64,000 nt of DNA from Plectrocnemia conspersa (lineage: Eukaryota > Arthropoda > Insecta > Trichoptera > Polycentropodidae): assembly GCA_009617715.1 (NCBI GenBank), contig VTFK01000190.1:124001-188000 (forward strand), given 5' to 3'. The translations under genes were made by a program, and so were the position numbers. Numbering within the stretch: position 1 is the stretch's first letter; each line of letters begins with the position of its first letter. The notes under the pieces are model-generated. The model was given only the letters and a program-made list of their open reading frames with translations, did not search any database and was not told where the DNA came from. This document shows, piece by piece, positions 14,206 through 27,682 of this stretch.

Positions 14206-17141
14206 TAGTATCTAATTTTTTTAATATTTCTATATCATTAAGATTCGTTGTATTTAATTAAATGACATTGCATTTTTTGGCCAAATTCAAAGAGGAGGCA
14301 AATTTCCCTCCTGCCCTCCTGCTTAAATGTGTTTTTGTAGAATTGCTATTGTACAAAATCGGCACAGGTTTTCAGTGCGGATGTTGGGCTCTTGTGTTGG
14401 GATGTTGTGATCCAATTTTTTGTGTCCTGGCATCCACACAAACAAGGGGATATTAATCATATTTGTTGTCGTCTTTGTTTACTGTTAAATGCTTTGAATT
14501 ATTGACTTCAAAAAAATTGCATATACACTGTTTTCATTTTCATTGTAACATGCTAAATTATCATCTCTTGTTAAAAATTCCGGATAATTAACAATTGGAA
14601 CTTGTAAAACATCTTTTATATTTAAACTGACTGTTCTAATTAAACGGAAAGGTCCAGAAGTAAATTGCTATTAGTTTCCCTTATTTGGTTTTTGTTCTTT
14701 GGCATTTGTCCCAAATAACCGCCTGTCCCGGTAAACCATTGGACTGTATTCGATTTTATACATTAAATTTTTGATCAAATAAAATATTATTTATTGCCTA
14801 TAAACTAGTGTAAAAATTAACTTACATCGAAATATAAGTTACAAAATTCCGTCCCACGACAGTGAACATTTTTTGAGATCAAAGTAAAAAATGTCACGGT
14901 CAAATCTTAAGTTGTGTCCGAGGATCCTTGAGCGAAAATGAATAATGGCCGATTTGCGATCAAACAATAACAAATTGCCGTAAAACGTTTTACGGAAATA
15001 GCAGTTTACAACGTATGAAAATAATACAATTGCGTAATTATCATCACTGCGATTGAAGCTGCTAAATGTCAAACCGTTAGTGATGTTGCGGTTGGGAATA
15101 TTTTTTTAGTGCAATTATGTGGAGCAGGTTTTCCGCTAATGGCCTAATTGAGAATTTAGAGATCGGAGGGAATTTTTTTAACAATGCTTCGTTTGTATTT
15201 TATTTTGAGAGATGATGATAAATGAAGGGAACATAATGCATAATTTGCAACGCAGCATCCTTGAACGTACTTCCAATTATGATTTGATGCTAAACATCCG
15301 TAGATTGCATGCTTAGTTGTATATTACCGCTTTTGCTAAGGAAATTACAGTGTTAGATATTATTACATAAATTAAGCCATCATCATTTGCAGACGCTCCT
15401 TAAAAATCGCGAATGCTTTTTATCCTATTTTTAGGGTAAGCTCAGTTTATGTTATGTGTTGAATATAATTTATAGATATATTTGATCATATATTATGATC
15501 ATCGATGGCCTTCGTTGTCACATGTTGCTTTAGGTGGCACTAGGTCACCTCGCGAGAAATAGTTCTGAATTGATTTTAGAAAGGAACATACATATGCTAA
15601 TATAAGCATTGTGTGTCATTCGTGTTATCATACTAAATTTCAGATATGGTGTTTCAGTACATAAAGCTCAATTGTGTTTAGCTAATTCTCAGTAGATGAT
15701 AAACATATATACAAGAAAAATTTGGATATTTTACTGACCTGACTTCGGAGATAAATAATAAGGTTATATTAATCAAATTGAAATGTTATGACGTGAGACA
15801 ATCTTACAACTCAAAAATATAATTAATTATTCAAAACACTCATCTCTCGATTAACGCCGTAGATATTAGATAGAAATTTGTAATAAAACGATCGAATAGT
15901 ATTCACATGTACTATTTACGTTTTTTTTAAATTATATCGTATGCGAGCAAAATCTTTAGCGACACGCGTTCATTTCAAAAAGCATCTCAGGACATACTGC
16001 ATGGACAGTGGGAGAGGTTCCAGATGTAGGTCAATTGCAAGAAGTGGGAGTAAGCCATTAACCCTTGCGTTTGTACATCACCGCGCTACACCGTGTTGAG
16101 GCAAATATGTTTGATTTTGGGTATTTAACCCTTTTAGTGGCCAAGTGAAATTAGGCGGTGTATGCTAAGAATGCCAAGCATTATTTTGGCAAATATAGAT
16201 GATTTTTTAATATAATTTAAAAAACAATATTACTGAAAATTTTCATTATTTTATGTTTATAAAATAAACAAAAAGTAAAAAAAAAAATCATAATTTTACA
16301 AAAAAAAAAATACAAAACTAAAAACGGACACCCGCGTCCTAGTGTATTCATGTCGTATCCTTACGGAATTCAAACGGTTAATCAATTAAACGCCAGCGAC
16401 CCACCGGTGAGTCACTTGTTGATTATTTTTTTAAAACTAATTTTTTTTTGTAATCAAATTAATAAATTATTTACAATTTTTTTTAATTAATAAAGATTAC
16501 TGTATTAGCTTAATGTATCAGTAAATTAAGTATTTTATATTAATTTTCAGAAAGAGATTCTGACGCGTGATGAAAAATAACAGGCGACTCACCAATTAGC
16601 CACTGGAGTTTAAAGGGTTAAAAAAAATGTTATCCTTAACCGCGTAAATAGAGGAATAAGTGTAAATATAGTTAACTCTAGAATTCTTCAAAACATTGCG
16701 AGTAAATATTTTTTTAAATAAATTTGCACAGAAAATAATTTATATTGTAGTAATTATAGTGTCTTGAAAAGTTACAGCTTGTACGATCTACAGCTGATTT
16801 ATAGTATATGTACTATGTGTAAATGTTTGATAAATTTATCATTTGCCTTAAAATGTTTGTTTGTAATATTATATTGGAAATATTTAATAAAATATAGTAT
16901 TGTAGTGAACCTAAAAAAGACTCGTAATTCAGGCGCAGATATATCTTGAATTGCGTTATTTTAGTGAACCTACTAAAATACTCGGAAAAAATAACTTTAT
17001 AATGTTAGTTTTGGTAATCAATTGAGCTGAAGGAGATTCATTGGTTAATGAAGTTTCCATATGGTAACAAAAGCCTATGATTTTCGCCAGTAGCTTGGAG
17101 ACGGAATGGTTCGGTGACAAACTCTTTACAATAGTATCAAG
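14206..17141. other. AT-rich intergenic, no gene seen
   Basis: No supported gene. Simple A/T tracts around 16260-16310 and 16430-16500 and scattered open frames of at most 77 codons without motifs. Confidence 0.45.
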
Positions 17142-17634
17142 GTATAGTCCGTCCAAGATGTTAACGCTCATCATCATTGTGTTGGAAACAAGGGTGCGTG
17201 TACGCATGCATGCATACATTTGTTTACACCGACAGGATAACATTACCAGTACTAAATCAGGTAGGGTGACCATACACGTTGGAAATTTAATTAAAAATTA
17301 TAATATGTTATATTTTTATTTTAAATTATTGCTATGTTGTGTTATTTTGTAATCAATAGAACAATTCCTGTAATATTCTATTGGTATTTTTTTAAAATAA
17401 TATATAAAACAGATATTTAACTTGGAGATTGATTCCAAAACTGCTATCATGTTTTTGAGTTAAATATGTATATAAATAAATAAAATAAGTAAGAAAGTGA
17501 TATTTTACTTTAGCTTCAACAAATTAAATTAAAATAGGAAAAAATAATTGAAGGTTAAATTTCCCATGGTCACTCTATTATATTCTCTCACCAATACTGT
17601 AGCAATGAGCGTTCATATCTTGGACGGACTATAC
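17142..17634. mobile_element. Inverted-repeat element of 493 bp
   Basis: GTATAGTCCGTCCAAGAT at 17142 and its exact reverse complement ending at 17634; the match extends to 30 nt with three mismatches. Inner inverted segments (GGGTGACCATACACGTTGG near 17262 against CCCATGGTCACTCT near 17562) show that the arms extend further. No transposase is visible. Confidence 0.6.
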
Positions 17635-20600
17635 ATATTTAAGGACTATATTTTCAAGGACTTTATAGAGTCGATTGCAGTCATTTATGACTCACTAGAT
17701 TTTACTACATCTTAGACGATGTGCTTCTTTAAGTCGATGAAATAAAAAAAAAATGACCTGATTATATTGTTTTTACAGTTTCCGCTCTATATATTTACAG
17801 ATGCTCTAAGTAAGATTGACCTTTCTTTTCTGATTATCTGAGAGCAATGCCCTTTGTAGTGTTCAATTGATATAACTATAAGGATCGTGTTGTTTCAAGT
17901 TATAATTTCAACATTTTTGCGTTGCGTCATCTGCAAATCTTATATAGATATTGCTTCCGGCTTTATTTCGCTATTTTATATACATATTTATTATTATTTT
18001 TTTTTACAAAATCTCAAAAAATCTTCTCAATCGAACGCGGCCAAGTGAAATTCGTGTCGTAATAAATCTAATTGACGGACGAAATTCCGAAGTTAAACGC
18101 ACTAACTTTCACTGAGCTCGCCCGAAAATCGATAGTGCGAAAAAAATTACCGGTTCCATAAACATGAATAAAAAAATATACACTTCTCGAATTATGCATA
18201 AAAGTTACATCGTGACAAATTGTTTTTCTTTTTATTTCTGCTCTCTTATCATTCAAATTTTGGACTTTGCGCGCTTAGATTTAAATTTGACGCTTAGCAT
18301 AAGCAAAAAGTGTCATTCTTCTACGCCTTCAAATGACACTTTCTCCACGGCTCATTGTGTTCGATTTCATAATGCGTATTGTGAATGATTTTTTAAAACG
18401 CTTATTATAATACACAGACACACCCGATAGTACAATATAATAATAAATCGAATCCCAAAGCATTTCCTATGGAGCCGTTTTTGCGTGCAACTACAAAAGA
18501 GTCGTATTTTATACTATATAGAATCTATTCAGATTTAGATCTGAGCCGCATATATGGAAATGTCTCAAGTGGTAGATTCATATGGAATTCTTGTCTAGGC
18601 TAACGTTTTGTTTCCTTCGCATTTTGTAGGTCGATACCTATCTGCTATTGTACAGAGGCGAACGTCCATTGTATTCATAGCAGAGAAGGTATATCGATAA
18701 TTAACCCAGTTTATTGTGGACATTGAAATCGTTCAGCATCAGGGTGTAAATTACCGCCGTATCAAGATTCCATAAATAATTTCTAAATCTCACCTACATA
18801 TATGCTTTGGCAATTTAATTCATGGATTGACTCTTCTGAAACTCTTGAGTCAAAATATAATGGTAAAACACCAATAAAATAATTCAACAAATTTCACATG
18901 AAAATTTGATTATGAGATCATTACGGATCAAACCCATCTTCATCCTTTTTTTGTGAACGTATTTATAGGATTGTAAATGTTTAATTAAGAGCAGTGTCTT
19001 CTAAATGCATACAAAAACTAAAATATACTGTGGTTCTTTACCTTCACCTTTTATATTCGTATAAATACTCAATATGATGAACTATTGTTATCTAAACCCC
19101 AAATACGATCTTGCACCGCCCTCTATTCCATCAACAGTAAATTCATTTTAGATTACACATATTTTTACCAAAGTAATTAAATCACAAAAAAATATTATAC
19201 CTACATTCCAAAACATGTATTCAGTCATGGGAAACTATACGTTGCAATAGAAATTAATGAAAATTTATTTACAATGTATATAATCAATCATGTTACATTC
19301 ACGTTGAATCCATTCATTAATGATATTTAGAACAATACGTCGTTTCGTCCTTCACTAATATTATTACTATAGCGATATTGGACATCGAGTTTCATACGAA
19401 ACACGACAATACTTTTGAGTAAGACCTTCTATTATTTCCACTTTTGAGTTTAATGAAGATTCCCATAAGTAATTGGATATCGTGCATCACGTACATTTGT
19501 ACTAGAATTTATTATAATAATTAAGTATGACTTTCTCCCGTTCATCCAGTATAGATTTATAAATCTTATTTAAATAATTAATATATCGATGTCCTAAATT
19601 GATATCGAATATATATCCGTATCGTGTGCTTTAGAGCTTATAGTAGAGGCGTAAATCTAAACTTGCCATCTCTTTCTCAATTATGAATAATGATGAAATG
19701 GATAGCTTTCGAACTGACTGTGTTAACGCAAATATACTCTTTCAAGGCGTAAACTTTTGCTTGTCAAAAATCCACAAATATCTAAAAATATTTTATAAAA
19801 AAGAAATACATAACCAATGCTTACTATTTATAACATAAAAAAATAAGTTAAGTATTTCGAAAGTATATTTATGTTAGTGAACATTATGGATATTCTAGAT
19901 CAATCTTAAAATATATCTTTCACGATTGTTAAATACATATATACAAATAGATTTAACAACTAATGCTAATAATGAAAACTACCAATCTTCATAAGAAAAT
20001 GGCATATTACATGACCAAATTCTGGCTATTGATTGCTTGATTTTATTTACAGTGGTACCTTGACTTATGAACTTAACTTTTTTCCGACCGTGGTTCGTAT
20101 CTCGAAACGCATTTTTTAATTTCATATGAAACAACCTAATATTAAAATTCATACAATTATGAATCAAATTTCTCAATGTTTTTGATATATTATAACTCTC
20201 AGGCAAAAGCTTCTCCAAGTTCATAGTTCGTTGTTGCGACTGTGAGAGCGTTGTAATTTAATTAGGCCCCCATGCGCAATTTTAACCTCATCACACGATG
20301 CATTATAGTAGTCGCTCTTAGATGACCCCGAACGTTCCGAATAGGCCTCAGATCTCCGAGAAAGTGCGAGTCTATCTCACAGTATTATACACACATGCAG
20401 GCAGTTTATATAGTGATTTACCTGTAATTGGCCAGAGTCGTTGCGAAACAAACGCTCATCTCTTTGCCTCGGGAGTGTGCGAAATTACTGGGTGTCGCAT
20501 AGTATCATGCACGACGAACCGTTACAAATGAAACTCTTTTTTTCGTTGATACGTGACTATTCCGTTATGGTGCCAATAGTTATAGTGACACACACATTTA

Positions 20601-22840
20601 ATATCGACGACCGACTGACTAGGTATCTCGGTCGAAATTGATGCGATTTTGAGGAATCTTCTTTGAAGCGTTGAAGTTTATTTTTAGGTGCACAAAAAAA
20701 AAATCATTTTGTCTTTTTATTCAAGTTAATTAATTGATCATAAAGTAAAGATACTAAACTTCTTTCTATATTATATGAAAGTAGAGAATGAAAGATATGT
20801 ATGTGTCTAATATTTGTTTAGTTAATACTGTATAATTTGCATGAATTTGTGAAAATAGTGGTTACTTTTAAAATTATCCTTATAATATTTCATAATAATT
20901 GCTATGCCACTTTCTATATACCTACATAATTAAACAAATAACGATCACTTGATCATCGCCAGCGAGTATGAATATTAATTTTTTCAATCCTAATAAAAAA
21001 TGAGTAATTACATTTTAACGTTACGTGTTACGTGATGGGCGGGACACACATGCGAATCAGTTGTTATAAAATGACACGCATCTCGAACACACGATCTCGC
21101 TTACGCTAATTGTAAATCAAGACAAATAGTATAATACGAATTCACTATCTACATTTGAGTGAAAGATTTGCTATTGAGAATGTCACGTAATCCGACGCTA
21201 ATCTTGAAAATACATCAGAGCTTTTGAAGTTTTGCGGTCAGATTTGAAACGGTTGTATAAATTATGCAACTGTTTTTCAAATTCAACTCAAAAACGTTGA
21301 CATCACCGCCGGAACGTTGTATAATGTAATGGCGTCAATGATGTCAGTCACTTTTTTTATTCGATGCACATCTTTCTTTAATATCGACAGATAGTGGTGG
21401 CTAATGTTAAAAAAAACTTTTATTGATCTATTTTTTTTAAAGTAAACCAAGCATTTTCATTAAAGAAAACGTTTGAGAAGCATTATATTTTAAGGAAAAT
21501 TTTTCATCAGATTAATTTTTTCTTTATCTAATGAATGGTTTTATTCTAAACATAACGAACGCTTTGTTGGCTTTGAAAGCAAAAAAAGTATAAATTATAA
21601 ATCTTACTTTAAAAATTTTTTATTCGATATTGATTGGTTAAAAAAATGTTCAAATCTGTTGTAGTAGTAAAATAAATTCCTGCTCTAAATAGTGGATATT
21701 TATGACAACAGACGTAGATAAACGGAATTTCAACATCGTAGTACAAAAAAAAGTTTCGCCTTCGTCTCCCGCTTTTAACCGTCTTAACCGTACACTTTTT
21801 CATCACCCATCTTTGGAAAACTTTATTTCTATCTCATTTAATAATGAATTGTAAACGTAGTAATGCCTCAAAATTTTTTTAATTTAAACACTAATTTAAT
21901 AACAGCTTTTTTTGATCAAATTGAGCTTGCAGCTATAAATTTGTTTCATCAAATTTGATATATAAATCAGACAAATATATGTCACATTTAAACTTTATTA
22001 ACGAATCATTTTTGTTTTCAAAAAACTCCATAACTGTGTCGAAGTTTAAACTAGAACCTTTCTCCAACCAATGTACTTATGTGTAGAGTAGCAAATATGG
22101 TTTTCAACTATTCTTAGTTTTCAAGTATTCAAATATTAGATGAAATATTCGAATATATTCCTAATTTTTTCTTAGATTTTTACTGACAATAATTTATTTA
22201 ACCAATTAATGGAAAAAATCCTTTAATGACCCGTAAAATATTATTTATTAAAAAAATATTGGTTGGCAATAATTATTTTAAGTAATCAATAATTACCTTT
22301 CATAATTGAATATTAAATCATTTTTGGAGAATAGGTCATTTTAGATTTTTCAAATAACCAGAATTAAGATCAGCTGCAATTAAATTAATGAAGCAAAATT
22401 GATGAAACATTTTAAATACATAATTTTATTGAATTTATTGTATATATAATAGCTATGTTTGAAACGAATTTGATACACATAAAGACGTTTGTTCTTAGCG
22501 GATTTGCATATAAATGAAATAACTAGAAATAAATCAACCGCGATCGAATTATTGAACTGATAGAAATAACATATTTGCGTTTTAAAACAACTAATACAAA
22601 AACGCAACACGAACTTCACAAAAATTTGCGACGCACGCCTATTTTTGAGATCAGCGTTAAACGATAATAAATGGTGCGCTTTTCCAACATTTTGTTTTCG
22701 TTTAACGAACGAATTCTGCGAATTTTAGTCATAGTAGATACACCAAAATACATACTATTCATAAATGATTTTTGAAGGCGTAAAAGCATTTTTTTGTTAA
22801 GAAAAAGCGTCACATTGTCTCGCATTTTGAAACTGTTATA
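17635..22840. other. AT-rich intergenic, no gene seen
   Basis: A less AT-rich patch at 20250-20640 carries two overlapping plus-strand frames (69 and 66 codons) with no motif. It could be a regulatory element or unrecognised exon, but I cannot support either. Confidence 0.4.
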
Positions 22841-22945
22841 GCGTCACTAGTCACTCGAGTATATTGAGAGAGAAAAAGACAACATTTGTTGCTCAAATAT
22901 ATAAGTTTCATTTGAGATAGTATAAACGAATATTTGCCAAATATT
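22841..22945. repeat. Dispersed repeat, copy 1 (inverted relative of 30795-30890)
   Basis: CACTAGTCACTCGAGTAT and GAGATAGTATAAACGAATAT recur on the opposite strand at 30795-30890 in the same relative order and spacing. Confidence 0.45.
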
Positions 22946-23468
22946 TGATCAATTATTCGAGTATTTATATTCATATTTGGGCAAATAATTCGAATAATGG
23001 AATATTCGATTGAATAACTAACTAGTAAAACATGTATAGTCTCCGTTTTTTTAATGCAAGGCTGTCCAAACAGTCATTAAGTGATGGACTTCTGATGTAG
23101 CTAACTGCTCTAATTACCTATTGTAATTAGCGATGCAGGTGATCACAAAGATCTTTTGCAACTAAATACTGTCAATGAATCACACAATGCACAACAAATA
23201 TTTTTGTCATATTTTTTTTCAAAAATGAAATAAACCCTAGGTTTCCCTATCATTGCTGGATTGATATCAACTGACATGATTGTATTTATTCAGTCATTAT
23301 TGCGCAAACTAAAATTGCGTATAGCTAAAATTTTAAACAATAAAAATTCTCATCATAAATATTCAATATACATATATTTCAGACTATGTAAATATATTAT
23401 ATAAAAAATAATGTCTGTCTATAACATATGTTTAATTTAAAAATATTTTACAATTACAACAGAATAAA

Positions 23469-23643
23469 ACGGTAAATTGGGGACGTGCTATTTGGGTGCG
23501 TGTAGTTGGGGTACTAATTAAGTACTCATACATTTTTTGCAATACGTACGTACGAATCAGGCGTGTGTGGTGATATATCATCCTTTTGGCTCGCTCACAC
23601 ATAAAGTAACAGGCAACCAAATGGCACGTCCCAAATTTACCGT
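23469..23643. mobile_element. 175-bp MITE
   Basis: Left end ACGGTAAATTGGGGACGTGC and right end GCACGTCCCAAATTTACCGT are reverse complements with one mismatch, and the match continues through the next seven bases. No coding capacity. No clear target duplication was identified. Confidence 0.65.
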
Positions 23644-26057
23644 GTTATTGGGGGGTCAACTGTATATTTGTAATTTACATTAGTATGATTTTCTATAATT
23701 ACACAAATTTTTACTTGAAAATAGAGAAACATATTAAGCAGATAAATTAAAAGTAAAATATATTTTACAACCACATATATTCAAAATTTTTCAATGTGTG
23801 CAATTTTGTTTGCCCAATAATTCGGTCACCGATTTTTTTTCCTTCAAAAAAACCATTGAAAGTTTTAAAGATCGATTTTACTTTAATTTTTTTTTTAGCA
23901 AACAATAATTCTTGTAGAATTTTTTATTCTTCTATAAATCAAACATATGCTAAAAGTAAAGCTTCATTTCCTAGATAAAAATAGACTGATCGAGTTGTAA
24001 AGAGAATTGGGGCGTTTTAAAAATATCACATTATTGTATCTCCACTTCTTGCGCCATTTTAAAAGATCATAAAATTCATTATCATTTATGCCAAATATAT
24101 TATATTTATTATAAATATAATTAGATTAAAACATTATTTTTTGAACAAAAACTTGTTGCCTACTTTCCCGTTGCCCTCTATGGCCCTCTATCGCCCACCA
24201 AATTCCCCTGGAGCCAGCATTGTCCACTAAGATTCGTCCATCGCCTAATTTGAGAACCTGTGCTTTTCTACGAACCGACACCACAATGTCCCAAGGGTTG
24301 ATAACGATCGTCATGACAACATAAAGCGTACAACACACGTGCATAACGCATACGCGATGCATTTTTTAACGATGTGGGGTTAACGAACATTTTCATTGTG
24401 TGAAGAAAGTTATTTTCATCACGAGATCATTTCCATGGTATCTGCTTCGTTCACGTGATATGTGCCAATTTGTTATCGTCACGCCATTATGACGTTTTTC
24501 GCAACGCTAAATAGCGAACGATTTTGCTTTTGCATAGGTGTGTCCAATAGCGCTAAAATTCGAGGCGTCTAGGAATTTCGAAGAGTTATTATTGTAATTG
24601 CACACCACACTGTATGATTATTCATAGGAATGTTCGTTTCGCGAATTATATACATTTTTTATTGCATATTTGCAATAAGATATGTGTCAATTATGATTAA
24701 AAAATAGTGATTGGAGGAAATCGCTACAATTTAATTTGAATGCTTTAATTATTCACAATATATTTGATGAAATAAGAAAGCAACACATTGTTAAATTATA
24801 TATTTACATTAAAAAAAGTTGAATATATATATGTATATTATTTATAAAATAACAACTTTAGCAATTTAAGTCATAAGTTCATTAGGTGTAATACCCATGT
24901 ATGCAAACAACTAAAATAGCTGGAAAATAACTAGGTTATTATACATTCATAACACGTTTAAATGTAGGTGCTTCGTAGGTCGTTTAAAATACCACGTTTA
25001 TTACAAATTAATAATGTATTATCTCCAACGTGCGTCCATAGTAACGGACATCTGTAATACTTCTAAAAATGAAAACTATGTAATTTTGTTTACGGTTATA
25101 ATTGTATACAAATTGCACGTTGGGGTTGCAATAGGGAGCCGTTCGCTTCCTGCGGCCATCTTTAGCAATTGCGCTTACAAATTGCTCCGTCTGTCTAATT
25201 CTATAATAACAAATATTCACAGTGGTTACCAGAATACATAATACGTTCATATGCATTGTAAAAGAACAACATAAAATAGTTTAAGCACTCCGTTTATGTA
25301 TTGTAATAATAACACGCTCCGGTCATTTGTTGCCGATCAACAACTGTGATCTGAGTTAAGTAGTTTACTTGTACCGGTTGTTGCATAATGTCAATTTCTA
25401 TCTGCCATGTGCATTCCTACAATATATTAGATGGCATTCTATTTGTATGGGTTGCGTTATTTGTGTATGTAATTGAGATTTAATCAACATATACTCTCTA
25501 TTGCAATCAGATTCTACATATCTACTGCTTTACAAAAACATGTTTTTCTACACAATTTAATTAAATGACAGACAGAGCTAATTTTCTTTATTACATATAC
25601 AATTTTTCTTTGAATTCATCTTGTTGTATTTATTAACCATCTTCTTTAAAATATAATACATATTTTCGATTAAATTTAGGTTTTATTGAACACGCAGAAC
25701 AGACTAAAAATTAAAATATATAACCCTCGCATATGAACATGATTCTAACCCCTACCGCAGTCACGTAACTTGACTCTTTTATATACATAAAAACATTAAT
25801 AATCATTTTACAAAAAAAAATCTCCTAATCTTCATTTCTGTGTTGCCAAGCCCAATTTTTTTATATTTTTCTGAAAACAGCGACTTTGTAGATCTTTGCA
25901 ACTTATCTGACACTTCTATTGACCGTATGTGATTAAATGGATGGCCCTTCTCCTGAACAACATTTCAATAAAGACTTCTAATGCCCCATATTTTGGAAAA
26001 TTCTTTTATTGCACCTATTCAGTTTTTGTAAATGAAATAATACATGTAGTATATATA
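23644..26057. other. AT-rich intergenic, no gene seen
   Basis: A less AT-rich patch at 24150-24360 has a 78-codon minus-strand frame (LGDGRILVDNAGSRG) with no recognised family. No splice signals support it. Confidence 0.4.
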
Positions 26058-27682
26058 CAGAATTGGCTATAATAATGGGGACACTCCAATAAATTATATC
26101 TTCAATCGTAAAAATATTATTGAAAAACCGATCGAGGTTGTTTAAAGTGCTTATTTTTAATATTTATTAGGCCAACCCTTTGGAGTAATTACAGCTGCAA
26201 TCCTTTTTGGCATAATATCAACTAATGATTTGCAGGTGGGTGGAGACAATTTTCTCTATTCCATCTGCAATTTTTCTCGCAGGTCAATTTTAGATTTGCA
26301 ATTGTGTTGGGCAACCATTTCTTTTAATTTTGCCCATAAATGCTATATAGAATTTAGGTCTGGTGACTGTGTAGGTCATCCTAAAAGTGTCAAACCTTTT
26401 AATGGAAACTAACCCCTGCTTTTTAGCAAAGTATGGCATGGAGTGTTTAATTGCTTAAATTGGTCTGTGCTTAAAAATGTAGGAATCCATAAAAATTAAT
26501 TCCAATATAAATGTCACTATTCATACTACCCTCGCAAGAGTGCAAGTTGCATGGCAGCAGCAAAGGTAGGTAATCTACCTCTGCTGCTGCCATGCAACTC
26601 CAGATCATAACGCTTCCACCACAATATTTGCCTTTGGATACTACGCAATCAGCTATATATTCTTCTCCGACTCTTCGACGCACGAATACCTATTACACCA
26701 GCGGTCCCAAAAACTTAAAAAAGTATGTTTTATTGCTTTAAAATTTTTAAAATAAATTAAGTTTTTAATATCGTTTTATATTAACCAATATTAGTTTAAA
26801 ATTAATGTCCAATCTCTATGTTTTCTGGCCCACTCTAACCTTTGAGTTTTATTTATTTCTGAAAGACAGTTTGTATCGGGCTTTACAACCTCTGAGTCCT
26901 TCTTTTCACCGTCTGCGAAGATATTGATGGCTATTCGCTTGCAGAGACTTCAGCAGCCTGCTTTGAAGACGATTTTAGACGATTTTTAAGATACTCACGA
27001 ACCAAGATTCCATCTTCTTGGACAGTTTTCTTTCATTTTCTTTCAATTTTTAGCTTTGATTTATAAGAACCACATTCATTGAACCGTTTCGAATCATTTT
27101 GGACTATTTCTGATAAATTCACTCAATAATATGCATTAAAATTATATTCGCTGTTTATCTTCACTTAAATCGCGTTTTTCTATCATTTTTTAAATGTTTA
27201 TTTAATATGTATAATAAATTATTAAAATAAAGGCTGTAATCGCGCCACTAAACATAAGTATACTACTTTAGCATCTGTCGTTATCAGTACTGGGGCCCTA
27301 CGAGTCCTACCTTATGGGCGGGCACCCAGCTTTTGACGGCCGGATGAGCGGTACCCATCCCCCGTAGTACTACATATTTTATGGAGTTTCATTAGTATTT
27401 CTCCCAAGCGTGCTCTCGTTGGCTACCTGCATTGCTTTGAAATTGCATGCATTTGCGGATCATCCTTGCAACAGTACCACCCCCCCTTTTATAGAGAAAT
27501 GTATATACTGCCTCGGTCACCATAAGGGGCCGAATCTTTTGGCCCTGCTACTCATGTGAGCCATAAAGACCAATTTCTTTATTTAGTTTTCAAAATTACG
27601 GCTAAAATATTTTGGCAAGACTATGCCCTTGTAAAGAGTTACACCCATTATAATGGGTAGCCCATAATTATGGCCAAGGCTG
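26058..27682 (-). mobile_element. Decayed Tc1-family transposon, end to end
   Basis: Left end TACAGAATTGGCTATAATAA and right end (reverse strand) TACAGCCTTGGCCATAATTA share one terminal inverted-repeat pattern. Both ends abut the dinucleotide TA, the Tc1/mariner target site. The 1,625-bp length is usual for Tc1 elements. Transposase remnants run on the minus strand: TVARMIRKCMQ near 27440-27480 (N-terminal helix-turn-helix), RRRVGEEYIADCVVSKGKY and GGSVMIWSCMA near 26590-26680, WPTQSPDLNSI near 26355-26385, and the C-terminus KRIAAVITPKGWPNKY ending at 26160. Several stops and insertions break it. Confidence 0.8.
26157..26683 (-). pseudogene. Tc1 transposase, C-terminal catalytic part, broken
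   Basis: In-frame pieces include GGSVMIWSCMA (catalytic core strand), SPDLNSI (the DLNPIE motif, which holds a catalytic acidic residue and is followed here by a stop) and the terminal MPKRIAAVITPKGWPNKY. At least two stops (after LNSI, and before RKLSPPT) and a palindromic insertion at 26544-26600 disable it. Confidence 0.75.

Noticed and set aside
20250..20640. Two overlapping plus-strand frames in a GC-richer patch
   Set aside because: No family motif and no flanking splice sites in a consistent phase; kept only as an unexplained patch.
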